From Turbatrix aceti (Eukaryota > Nematoda > Chromadorea > Rhabditida > Panagrolaimidae): a stretch of 64,000 nucleotides of DNA. The notes under the pieces were generated by a model. That model was not told where the DNA came from. It saw only the letters and a program-made list of their open reading frames with translations, and did not search any database. Positions 32,815 to 43,953 of this stretch are shown here, piece after piece. Position numbers and translations under genes: made by a program. How positions within the stretch are numbered: position 1 is the stretch's first letter; each line of letters starts with the position of its first letter. Location of the stretch: NCBI GenBank assembly GCA_963969345.1, contig OZ017769.1:1116001-1180000 (forward strand). The letters are read 5' to 3'.

Positions 32815-33110
32815 CTGAAAAAGCCCTCTAAATCGCTCAAAAACTTTTGAAATCAATTAACTAATGACTGATGCATCACGCGACACGTCGCAAAGTGATT
32901 TAATGATATAAACAAAAGCGAGAACCTCGAAACAGAACCGCGAGAGAAGCGCGTTCACCGGAGGACACACGCAGACCAATCTCCGTCTGGCAAAGTGCGC
33001 CTAATCCCCGAACAAAATTCTTTATCGCTGCAAGAATCGAGAAATGCGTCATCCAAAATCCCTGGATTGCATTACTCACCTCCCGTCTAGGCTCCCTCAA
33101 ACCGGCAATT

Positions 33111-34162
33111 ATGGACGTGCCAGATCAAAAATTACTCGAAGAAGTTCGGTTATACGAGAAAACCGAAGATCGCGAACGGATACAAAATCTCTGTGAGCTA
33201 TATGCTATTATTATTGCTATCGATCAGCTCGAAAAAGTCTTTAGTCGTGATTACATATCATTCAAGGATTACGTTTCTGAATGCTCCAAGCTGCTTACCC
33301 AGTACAAGGTTGGTTTCGGATTCGGGGAATCGAGTGAAGAAAAAAGGCGTTTCTTACGGTACAAATGCTATTGTGTTACGATACAATACTTTTCGTGACG
33401 TTGCGTTCGTTACGATAACATTATGGTTTTTTTGTGACGTACGATCACGATTAAAAAAGCTATGTACCGTAAAATAAAAAGCAGGGATAAGGTTACCGCT
33501 TTACGATACTTTTCGTCATATTACTTCTGTTACGATTACAATTGATTACGATAGAAATGAGTTGCAATTCGAATTGCACTCTTTTACGGTACACTACTTT
33601 TCCTACCGTTACTTCAGTTACGATAGCACGTTTTTTTGTTACTTAAATTACGATACAAACATTTTTCTTGCTTTTTTGCTCATTTTGCCAATTTTCAGAC
33701 AACAATTCGTCTAATTCCCGGCCTGAGCATTGACACATTTCTTTCCAAGTACAAAATCAACTGCCCCGCAGCCAAGCTTCGTATCGCAGAAGATCGTCCG
33801 ATGCGAGTGGAAGAAAATAAGGGTGCAGCAACGGTGGCAGAGATCGTTTCCCTCTTCATTACCCTCCTCGACAACCTTTCACTTAGCATCCACAAAGTCG
33901 GCGATTTGCGAACCGATCTCGTGCTTTTGCACGACAACGTCAAGTTTTACAAACTCGCGCCAAGGAATGTGGAAGAAAAAGTTGTTTATTGGTGAGTTTT
34001 TTTTCCATTGTTGAAACTTTTGTTAACCAAAGTCGTCCCAGGCATGACAAAATCAACGGCATGTCAACACTGGTCGAAATCGAGCCTGAGGAAGCCGAGC
34101 AATTCAAGCACGACCTCAGCGTTGCGTTGGATTCGTTCAAGCGCTCCCTGCAGAACGCCTAA
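33111..34162 (+). CDS. VPS28, ESCRT-I subunit
   Basis: Three exons (33111-33308, 33699-33991, 34042-34162) give 203 aa (human 221). VPS28 joins TSG101/VPS23, VPS37 and MVB12 in ESCRT-I on endosomes and recruits ESCRT-II/III in sorting of ubiquitinated cargo. Family stretches seen: KLLEEVRLYEKTEDRERIQN, the N-terminal helical part with SECSKLLTQYK, INCPAAKLRIAEDRP and VAEIVSLFITLLDNLSL, then the C-terminal four-helix bundle ending LSVALDSFKRSLQNA. The first intron (390 bp) is unusually rich in TTACGATA and ACGGTA words. It begins a plus-strand run with the zinc-finger gene, PSMA4 and USE1. Confidence 0.93.
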
Positions 34163-34623
34163 TCCACCGACTATCCTTGCCTATCGTCACCGCCTCGACT
34201 ATCTGCTTTCTGTATACTTGTATTATAAATCGGTAAAAATAAAGCCTTTTTCAGAGGAGAACTGATGTTGTGAACGCCAAAGCTTTTCTTAATCCCCAAA
34301 AATCTGCCTCGCGTCTTCGCCAGGCAGGCCACTAAGCCGGTGAGAGCGCTGCAGCTGCTAGATCCTATCGATTTTCACGTCTAGGCAGGCAGGCCTAGCG
34401 CCGGAGTGGTTACACGGACGAATGCTGCAATTGCGCGGGAAATATGAATGTGCGCACAGGGCGCGCGCTAGGAAAAGACTGCCTGCTGCCTACTAGGCTG
34501 CGCCTTTTCGACACAGCGAATCGAGTCAAAGCGCAACGAAAACCGCTCGTTCTTTTTGCGTTCTCTCTACCAATAACTTCTTTTTTGTTCACGTAGCGCT
34601 GTTTTCAACCTTTACTTTTGAAT
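34163..34623. other. Spacer between VPS28 and the zinc-finger gene
   Basis: Contains an AATAAA near 34239 for VPS28 and a GC-rich middle part. No separate gene is seen. Confidence 0.45.
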
Positions 34624-36775
34624 ATGAATCCTAACGACGCCTTCTGGACGTTGCCCATTACCGTTAATCACGGAATGACGTAAGCAATTGCATGTGGTTT
34701 TCAGAAAGTTTACTGGAAATCGTTTTTCAGAATTATGCCAGCGGAGCTGCGATTTGAAACTCTTTCTGGAACGTTTTTGCAGAACCAAGTACCTTCTGAG
34801 GTGAGTTTTAGGCCAAAAACTAGGGGAAAATGGGCCTAAACTACCAAATTGCAGAAAAAAGGGGTTTTACGATTAAATTTCAGTTTTACTTTTGAGATAT
34901 TGTTACCTTTTTTACGGTAATAGACAAAAATGAGTGAAAACTGAGCCTAATCGACAAAAAATGGGGTTTTTACGGTTCAAATTAAATTTTCCACTCGAGA
35001 AAAGTGCCTATTTTACGGTAGAAGCATGTTTTTTGTTACCTTTTTAGGTCTTATATTTGTTTTCGTTACTTTTTACTGTAGAAAATTGGATTTTTATTAC
35101 TTTTTTTAGAAAATTTTGTTACCTTTACTTTTCGTTATTTTTAGGCCTAATTTTAATCGAAAAATCAATATTTTTGGATGAAAATGTAATTTTTTCCCAC
35201 AAAAGTTACTATGTTACGTTTCTACGGTAGAAGTACAGATTTTTTTGCTTTTTAGTTTTCAAGCTATCGATATTTTTAGGCCTATTATACCGTAACATTT
35301 TCAGGCGAAATACCGTATTTGGATCAACGCAATCAACCAGCCGACCCTTCTCTTTGCCAGCATGCTCACCGGCGACAACCACTTCGTCGCTCCCAATGGT
35401 CCGGCGTTTCCGTCCCTTTTTCGGTCCCTCGTCGACGCTGTCTCCACCGGCTACGCTGCGGCCAACATCGTAAACGAAGACGCCGTTGTAGCTTCGCTCT
35501 TCATCCAACGCACGACTCCCAGCCCGAATGCGTCGAATGAAATGGCGCTTTTCGTATGCCGTATGCAGGCTGCCGACGACGCGACCGTTGTCCGACACCT
35601 CTCAACCCTCGTCCTGTCCCTTCGACGTGAGCGGGACACGGAGCGCAACCGTCGCCTCGAACTCGAATGCGAGGTAAAGGCCGAGCAACCTCGTTCCACG
35701 TCCTCTCCTGAAATCGGCGGGGGTCATCCTGATCCGATGCGGAATTTCCTGGAATCGCTCTGCAGCGAAGCAGTTGCAAATGTACCTTCTCGATCTGAGG
35801 CTGCGGATGACGATGGACCCGGACCGTCCTCCCATCAGTCGGTATCGCCGTTTGAGGCCTACGAAGCCGCGCACAGCGTTGCGACTCTCGCGCTGTGTGC
35901 TCTGTGCCCGCGCGATCTCCGAAAGGCTGTACCGGATGAAAATAGCGTTATTAAGCACATCGCGAACGAACACATCAATGCCAGTGAGTTTTTTTGGGTG
36001 TTTTGAGGCGAATATCGAATATTTTTGAACTTTTTTAATCGTAAACGAGTGTCGATGAAAAATTCGTTTCGGGACTGTTTTTGGTTGTAATCAAAAGTCG
36101 TTTCGGGAAATTTTTGATTGTAACCGTCTCTGTTTTCGATCGTAAACAAGTATATCGGTTTTTCACCGTTATTTTGCTATCGTATCTCTCAAATTATCGT
36201 TTCCCATCCAAATCACCAACTTTCCAGACACCTGCAACGGCTGCCCGGTAAGAACCGAGGTCCAAGACCTCCAATCTCACATCCGGATGCACATTGCCCG
36301 AATCTACGCCTGCATGTTCTGCGGCAAGCAGGGCTCGAAGAAGAACGTCCTCAAAGCCCACCTCCGAACCCACACCGGCGAAAAGCCGTATTCCTGCCCC
36401 ATGTGCGATCGAAAGTTCTCGGATGCGTCCACCCTTCGTCGCCACCGCACCATCCACACCGGAGAAATGGCTACTCCATGTCCGCTCTGCGAACGCATCA
36501 TCACCCGCCGCGACAACATCAAGGCCCACCTCCGCAACAACCACGGCGTCGAATGGACCCAGAGCATGAAGGACTTTGATCCCACCACGTTCGAGTCCGA
36601 AGTCCTCCAGCTCGCGGGCGTCAAGAATACCGGCGATGAGGAAGCCGCTCCGTCTTCCATGGGGGATGCTGGTGAGGCGCGCCAGGATCAGGCTTCCGGT
36701 GACGAAGCCGGACAGGGCAGTGGAAGCCCGCTTGGTCCAGCCGACATCAAGCCTATCCTTTCCCAATTTTCATGA
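34624..36775 (+). CDS. C2H2 zinc-finger protein, probable DNA-binding regulator
   Basis: Four exons (34624-34679, 34731-34800, 35305-35983, 36228-36775) give 450 aa. The N-terminal 190 aa are globular and unrecognised, with an ERDTERNRRLELECEV helix. A Cys/His pair CALCPRDLRKAV...HIANEH (about 250-275) resembles a degenerate finger. Four more Cys/His motifs follow: CNGCPVRTEV...HIRMH, then three well-formed fingers with YACMFCGKQGSKKNVLKAH, a TGEKP linker, YSCPMCDRKFSDASTLRRH, and CPLCERIITRRDNIKAH. The canonical linker argues for sequence-specific DNA binding. The C-terminus is Gly/Ser/acid-rich. The second intron (504 bp) carries many TTACGGTA-type words. No orthologue can be named. Confidence 0.85.
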
Positions 36776-37244
36776 TTTTTACAATGATTTTTTGTTTTGT
36801 TTTTGTTGAACATTCCGTCCGAGTTGTTATCTCTTTTTGCCGGCATTCATTCCGATGACGATGTGCATACGATTTTGCGTAATAATTTTTTGTATGAACC
36901 GTGTTTTTGTATAAACCGAAAAAGTTCGGAAATGAAAACCTGGAAACATTCATCGGTGTGACTGTCAAAATTACTGTAATTTGAAGATCGAAAAAGAATT
37001 TTGAATCGTAAAAAAAGTTTGATTTTCAACCGCAAAAAAAGTAAAACCAACATTTTATGACTTTTGATGCTCTCACAACGAAAAATTTTTGCAAGAAAAA
37101 AGTACAAAACAGAAAACGATGACTTTTCTTTTCCTCTTTGCGCGTTACGTCTGCTGCTGCTTTTTTTGAACGTATCCGTCGGTTATCCAGTTTCATTACC
37201 TAACTCATTCAACGTGCTTTATCTGTCTTGCAGGCATAAACACC
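36776..37244. other. Spacer between the zinc-finger gene and PSMA4
   Basis: AT-rich, with a pyrimidine tract and CTTGCAG (about 37228-37234) ten bases before the PSMA4 ATG, a likely trans-splice site. No separate gene is seen. Confidence 0.5.
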
Positions 37245-38132
37245 ATGGCTCGTCGCTATGATTCACGGACAACCATCTTTTCGCCGGAAGGCCGTCTCTA
37301 CCAGGTTGAGTACGCGATGGAGGCCATCAGCCACGCAGGCACGTGTCTCGGCATCCAGGCCTCCGACGGCATTTTGATTGCTGCGGAGAATCGAAATGTT
37401 CACAAACTGCTCGATGAGAATGTGGGTTTTTTTAGGCTGAAAAATTTGATGACGTTGATTAACCCTAAAATTTGGTGGATTTCAGGTTTTGTCCGAGAAA
37501 ATTTATCGCATCTCAAACAACATGGCGTGCACGGTTGCTGGCATCACTGCCGATGCCAACATCTTGATTAACCACCTTCGCATCTCCGCTGCGGCCTACT
37601 CGTTCCATCGCGGCGAGCCAATGCCCTGCGAACAACTCGTTCAGTCCCTGTGCAATGAAAAGCAGCGCTACACGCAGATCGGAGGTTTGGTTGCCTTTAT
37701 TTCGATTTTTTTCCTTTCCTACGATCAATTTTTCCAGGTAAGCGTCCCTTCGGCGTCTCCCTGCTCTACATGGGCTGGGACAAGCACTACGGCTACCAGC
37801 TCTACCAATCCGACCCATCCGGCAACTACACCGGCTGGAAGGCCACCTGCATCGGCAACAATCACCAGGCCGCCGTCTCGCTCCTCAAGCAGGAGTACAA
37901 GTCGCCGACGCTCGAAGAAGCCAAGAAACTGGCCATGAAGGTGCTCTCCAAGACCCTCGAAGTCAAGCTCGCAGCCGACAAGGTCGAGATGGCTGTGCTG
38001 ACGCGTCGCAACAACCAGACCGTCATCGAGGAGTTGTCCGTCGACGAAATCACCCGTCTCATCAAGGAGCACGAAGAACGCGAGGCCGAAGCTGCCGCTG
38101 CTGCAGCTGCTGGCGCTGCTCCGGGCCAGTGA
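37245..38132 (+). CDS. 20S proteasome subunit alpha type 4 (PSMA4)
   Basis: Three exons (37245-37421, 37486-37684, 37738-38132) give 256 aa (human 261). It is one of seven alpha-ring subunits gating the 20S core. The alpha-type signature is complete: [37 protein letters not shown], then [37 protein letters not shown] and a C-terminal charged helix ending in an Ala-rich tail ([18 protein letters not shown]) longer than usual. Alpha subunits lack the catalytic Thr, as here. The start is fixed by the conserved N-terminus. It stands in a same-strand run with VPS28, the zinc-finger gene and USE1. Confidence 0.97.
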
Positions 38133-38725
38133 GCGCGTTGGTTTTCCTCCTCGCACCGGATCTTTAATTTCTCTTTTTTTTTCGTCGGTGTTATTATTTA
38201 ATCTCTTTTTTTCCTGTGTTTGGTGTCTGATTAAAGGATACAATGTTATATAGGGTAATTGGACCGAGAAATGTGGTTTTGACCGGGAAATACTTGAAAA
38301 ATGATAAAAATTGGAGTTTTTTTAGGTGAACTGTATTTCTTTTCGGGTTTTTATGAGTGCTTACGATACTTGTCGTAATTTTTCGCATCTTCTAGCGATT
38401 TTGGAGTTAACTATAGCTAAAAAAATACGTTTTGGCTTGCCAAACGTGTTTTTGACTGGGAAAACGAGAAAAAAAATGCAGTTTTTTTAGGTGCAATCTG
38501 AACTTTTTTTGAGCACAGATAAACTGTGTTTTATAAAGCGTTTATGATACCTTTCGTTTACGATACAATCGTATTTGTTTGCCTTTTCTACCGAGTTTTT
38601 GCATTATATGATTTTGGTTAGCTGGAACTTCAAAATTGTGTTTTTTGATCAGAAAATCTCGAAAAATTGAAACTGGACGTTTACGATACCTATCGTGATC
38701 TCTATCAACGAATCCTGATTTTCAG
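38133..38725. other. Spacer between PSMA4 and USE1
   Basis: T-rich sequence with repeated TTACGATAC words. Ends in a TTTTCAG acceptor directly abutting the USE1 ATG. No separate gene is seen. Confidence 0.5.
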
Positions 38726-39960
38726 ATGACATTCCAGACCCTAGACAATGAACTCTCCTTCCTACGCCTGCTGGACCGCTGCAAGAAGCTGAGTCGCAAT
38801 GCCCTGTCCTCCCATCGCCACCAACTTCAGTGCTCGATATCCGTCCTCGAGTGTCTCTTTATCCAACTTCAGGACAAACAGTGAGTTTTTTGACTTTTTT
38901 TATAGTGCGCAAGAATCCAATATTCTGGTTTAGAGGACTTGATCACGACATTCTCATGCAATACGGACGAGAATTGCACAAGTTGAAAGCCTTCATCGCC
39001 GTCGAGCAGAAGCCAACGACCGAGGAGCGTCTCGAAGCGATCTCCGCCATTCCCTGCGAGTTTCCTTCCGATTCGGTGCTTCGACAGAGACAAAGGACAC
39101 ACGACAACGGAGACATTGACGAAGAGCAGGTGACCAGTCTGCAGATTAAGGCTTCCAATGCTGCGGTGAGTTTTTTATGGAATGCGCAAAAAACTTTTAC
39201 GTGGGAGACTTACAATTATTTGCGATTTTTGTTATCTACTGGGTATCGTAATCACTTGAATCTCGAAACGAAAAAAACGTTACTTCCGCTTGACAAAGAT
39301 TTACGATATTTTGTTACTTTTTGAGTACCGTAATTTCTTGAATCTTGAAGCGAAATAATGTTACGATTTGTAAATTACTGTTTTGCGTTGTTTTTTTCTG
39401 TTTTTTTGCGATAGTTGCCCAATTAGGATTATATTTATGATTTGAATGCTCCTTTTCACTAATTTTTATCGAATACTTTTTTTATGCACTGAATCATTCA
39501 TTTTTTTCACTTTCAGATCTACAAAGCGGATATCAGACGACAACTTCTCTCCGGCACCAAGGACTTTTCATCCGACGCCCATGATACCCTCGATGACGTC
39601 CAATTTCTCGAAAATCAACAACAACAACACACAGAGCTTGCCGAAGAACTTCTCAAGCTGACGGTTGCCCTCAAAAAGAATGCCCAAGTCGCGGGCGATG
39701 TCATCAAGGAAGACAACGTTGTAAGTTGGCCTATCCATTGAAAGTTGTTCCTAAAATGCTCCTAATTTTTGCAGACAATAGCAAAGATGCAGCAACTCTC
39801 CCACAAAAACCAGGAAGACCTCACTCGCGAAGGCCATCGACTAGAGCAGCACGCAGCGCGGTCATGGGGCGACTGCTTTGTTCTTATCACCATCCTCGTC
39901 GTCGTATGGGTCTTTTTGCTTTGCGTGCTCGTCATGAAATTCTTTCGCAAACGCATCTAA
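38726..39960 (+). CDS. USE1, ER SNARE for Golgi-to-ER retrograde transport
   Basis: Four exons (38726-38880, 38934-39165, 39517-39720, 39775-39960) give 258 aa. USE1 (also called p31 or SLT1) is the Qc-SNARE acting with syntaxin 18, SEC20 and SEC22 in fusion of COPI vesicles with the ER. Seen: N-terminal helical region (FLRLLDRCKKLSRNALS), a central charged linker, the SNARE helix (LAEELLKLTVALKKNAQVAG, VIKEDNVTIAKMQQLSHKN, HRLEQHAARS) and a C-terminal tail anchor (FVLITILVVVWVFLLCVLVM) ending in KFFRKRI. The ATG immediately follows TTTTCAG. Size and layout match the family. Confidence 0.9.
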
Positions 39961-42900
39961 AATTTTGTCGGGATTCGGACGGGTTGATGTCAATTGGAGG
40001 GTTTTTTTTGTTGTAAATTTTGTTGATGATAAAGTTATTTTACGATTTTTTTAGGAGGATATTTGTTTTTCGTTTTATGATATTTGTTTTTATAAAAGTC
40101 ACAAAAGTGTTCAAAAAATGTTGCTCGTGAGTAACAAATTTTTGCGATATTTTGTTACTTACTTTTTGGATATCGTAAATTTTTGATTCTCGAAGCGAAA
40201 TATTTTTATACTTTGTAAGTTACAGTTTTTTAGTATTTTTGCAAACAAACACATTTTCAAAGCGTTGACCACTTTTTTGGAAAAAAGTATCCGAGTGGGT
40301 GTGTTTTTGTTCGAGATAATGGCTTCTCGACCGAAAATGTGTGTAATGCAATTTTCATTTTCGTCCATTTCAGATTCCAGCAGTGAAAGAAATAAAAATT
40401 TTTATGCCTTTTTTTGGAATGATAAAATTATCTGATCCGAACTTTTTGGGTGAGTGCCAAAATAAACTTTTTTTTGAAGGGTGGCGTGGTTCTTTGATTT
40501 AGGCAATCTCAACATTTTTGCGGGGTGTGATTGATGAAAACAAATGGAAGTCTAGCACCCGCGAACGAGCATTTTTATGGGAAGGATAACTTACGATAAA
40601 GATAGCGTCAACTCAGTCAGTCACCAGCAATGGCATGACATATGGATAACCCAATTAGTGGGCCATTCTCTCTCTCTCTCTCTCCCCTTCCACATCCAAG
40701 TGCATGGTAGTATAAAAAATATTGCCGCTCCCAAATGGCACAGCCACCCATGCTGGGATTTGTCGGCTATCTACCAGCCACTGAGTGAGTTGTAAGTAGG
40801 GGTAGTGCTTTATCGGGCACCCAAACAGTACACATATTCACTCAGATTGACGACCGGCAATTTATGTATTTATTTTTTGTGACAGTCTGGGAAGTTGGAT
40901 GTTGGGACGTTGATCAACTGCCTTCTCCGATGTCACCCATGTCGGAGCTACAAATTATACTTCAAAACACAAAACGCGCGCGCGCGCGCGCGTATCCCCA
41001 AAAGGCAGAAAATGACGCATTTTTCTGCCTTCATTTCTGGCACGAAGGTATCACAACCAAACGCTAGAAAAAAATAATGAATGCGAGGTGTGGCCTACGT
41101 GCTACGTCCTCTTTTTTTGTCATTACACAATTCTTCGGATACATTGGAATAATTTATGATGATTAGTCGACGCTTCTTTTTTTTATACCCTCCACAGCTT
41201 TCAGTCAGTCAAGGTTTCACTACCACTGGTTGTTTATTGTATTTTCTTTTCATTGCTTATCGATTGTATTTATTTAGAAATTAATTTTTCAAATTTTGTT
41301 AAGTTATTTTTTTAAAATAATTTTTTCACATCTAAATTTTACTGGTTGTCAATTGACGTTCTCCTTTACATCAGTAGGGAAGTAAAAAAAAAGAACTCAA
41401 ACCCCAAGTCTGTCACGCATCGACGAAAACGTCCGGGCGTTCTCATTTGCCCTCAAGGTTTGTTCTCTGTCAAAGGGCAAAGTTAGGCATAAACACAGTA
41501 GAACACCATCATTTTCCACGAAACATGGCTAAAACTCTGATGGACTCAATGGAACACAAAGTAGATACTTTTTGACCATGTTAATAATTTTCAAAATATT
41601 TTTTTTGTCAAAAAACACATTTTTTGTTTTCAAATTCTCTATAAGACCCGTTGAATCCTTCATTTTCAGGAATTCGAGGGCGTTAATCCCTTCCCAAAAG
41701 TTTTTGCACTCTGGTAAATCTCCTTGTCTCCTGTCTAATGCATAAATAAATTAGCATGTTGTACTACAGTTTTTATAGTCGCGGTTTCCCATTAATCACT
41801 GCCTCAGGCCAGGCTACTGCTCATCTTTTTTTAGACCCCAAAAAAAGAGAGTGCTACGTTGTAAGCCGATTCTCGGAAAAAAGGTGGCACTGCTGACTTT
41901 ATTTGAATTTTTTTAATGTTGTAGGATTTTTTAGATGCTGCAGAAAAATTATAAAACTGAGCTAAAATTATTTTTTACGAAAAAATAAAATTCAAAAAAT
42001 TGTATTCAATATATTCCGATAATTTTAAACCTGATTTTATTTTGCGTTTTCTTGTTCGAAAAATTTAGCTTTGCGCGCGAACGAACGCTTTGCGAATGGC
42101 ATGTCACATTTTATTCAGTTTTTTACAATATTTATATTTATAAAAAAAACTTTCTGCAGCCTGAAGTCATGTCGATGCCGAAGTCACTGTTCTTTGTTTT
42201 TTTTTTGTGTGAACAAAAAACAGCGCGTTTTTGAATAGCTTTTTCGTATTTTTTTTGGCTTAAAAACGATGGTCTTTAGCTCTTTTATTCTTCATTACTC
42301 GCTTGTACAAGAAAGGACAAGTGCCACCTGGTGTTTGCATAAATGTTCTGCCTTTTGTGCACAAGCGAGCGTGCCCACTCAGCCAGCCAGTGTGTTGGTT
42401 AACTTTTGCAGGCCAAGATTGACAATTTGATTAAAAAACACTTTTTACGGCATTTTATTTCTGTAACGCAGCTGGAAAATCTTGTACGATAAAATACTTT
42501 TTTTCTATTTCTAACTTGGCCATTTTAGAAGAAAGTTTGGGTCAGGTGTCGAAATCGGCATTTTTTTGTACCAAAAAACGCGCCAATTTTTTTCACACTC
42601 GCTAGATGGTCAGTGAGCCAGTCACCGTTCTGCTGCCCCCTTTGAGTCTCTCATAGAGTCTTTCATACGCGAGTCAAGCATGCTCATCCCGGACACGATC
42701 TACAGTCCCTCGAGGCGACCCAAGCCCCGGAACATGGTGATGCGAGAAAAATTCCGCAGACGCGTCTTTTTTTGGGGGGGGCTCGCGCAAAATTGAAAAA
42801 CTCAAGACTTTCAATTTCTTGACGGACGCGTCTTGTCATTGTCATGCGTTCTGTTCTCTTCGCGTCACACATTCAATTGATATTACCCAAAAAAGTTATT

Positions 42901-43953
42901 TTTCTTCTTTTTTGGTTTGTGTTATGCACATGTTTAGTTTACCCAAACAGTTTGTATTCGTATAATTTGCTGTTTGGTTTGTGATTCAAAATGTTTTTTG
43001 AATGATTTCGAAACCCTTCCTGTTTTTTTGGGTTTTCAGTGTTCTGCTAAAAAATTTGAAAACATTAAATTTATTAAAAATATTAATTTTCAAATTGAAA
43101 CAATATTTTTTTAATTTTTTTATTAATTGATGTAACTTTTGATTCATTATTAAAAATTTTTCATTTTTTGTTGTATGACAAAAAAATGGATACTGGATTA
43201 TGGGATTATCTAGTAGACGTATTTCTAGTTAATTTATCCAATTTTCTTTTTCGCTTGTATACTTTTTTGTACTTTGCTGTTGACTTTTTCGAAGTTAGTG
43301 GGAGCGTTCACCGAAGCATCGATTTTTTATCCACAAAAAATTATTTAGACGTTAAAGCGGTTGTTTAATGACCAATTAGGTGCCTGTTATCATATAGTAT
43401 GTTTTTGCAAGAAAATATTTCGGTGCAGGATAATTTTTATTGGAACAGACAGTTATTTGCGGAGATGAGCGTTCGTGTTAGTTTGTGTTATTTCGGTCCA
43501 GAATTTACAAAATATATAAATAAAACAAACAAAATTTTTCAAAAATGAGGATAATGTCGTCACAATCGATGTTATTTGACAAAAAAATTACAAAATCAAC
43601 TTTAGTTATGAAAACTGCTACCCAAAATCGAGAAATTACAGATTATTCTGGTTTTCGTTTTTCTGCCCAAGAGTCAAAATTTGGCGGAATGATAAAATAA
43701 TGATCTATATATTTGATATTGTTCCCTGTTTTTTGCGAACAACAAAAATAATGTATGTCCGTGCATTTTTGAAACTTTTTGAACTGTTTTTTATCGCGAA
43801 GAGTTTTTTCGGTCTTAAATAAATACATGATACTTTTATAATTCTTAAAATTTTTTATCATTTCAGAACCCAAAACCCTCAGACCATGCTGAACGACGAC
43901 TAACCCCTTTTTCCAAGAACACACCGATCGTGGGTGTTGGATCAAAAAAAAAC
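39961..43953. other. Gene-poor region of about 4 kb
   Basis: AT-rich sequence without a supportable exon set. It contains a (CT)n run near 40670-40685, a (GC)n run near 40976-40993, a GAGGTGTGG word near 41081 resembling the array promoter motif, a weak TTTGCCCT...AGGGCAAA hairpin near 41448-41483 and a GACGCGTC-rich patch at 42757-42836. Short frames here lack codon bias. It may hold the distal promoter of the receptor gene. Confidence 0.45.

Noticed and set aside
40976..40993. (GC)n tract as Z-DNA or recombination signal
   Set aside because: A simple microsatellite; similar tracts occur at 217-228 and 56630-56640. Nothing further can be supported.
41448..41483. Hairpin TTTGCCCT...AGGGCAAA as a microRNA precursor
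   Set aside because: Only eight paired bases with a 20-nt loop; too short and unstable for a precursor.
42684..42872. Minus-strand ORF of 62 codons with a KKRR motif
   Set aside because: Crosses a G-run and GACGCGTC palindromes, with no promoter, splice context or codon bias.
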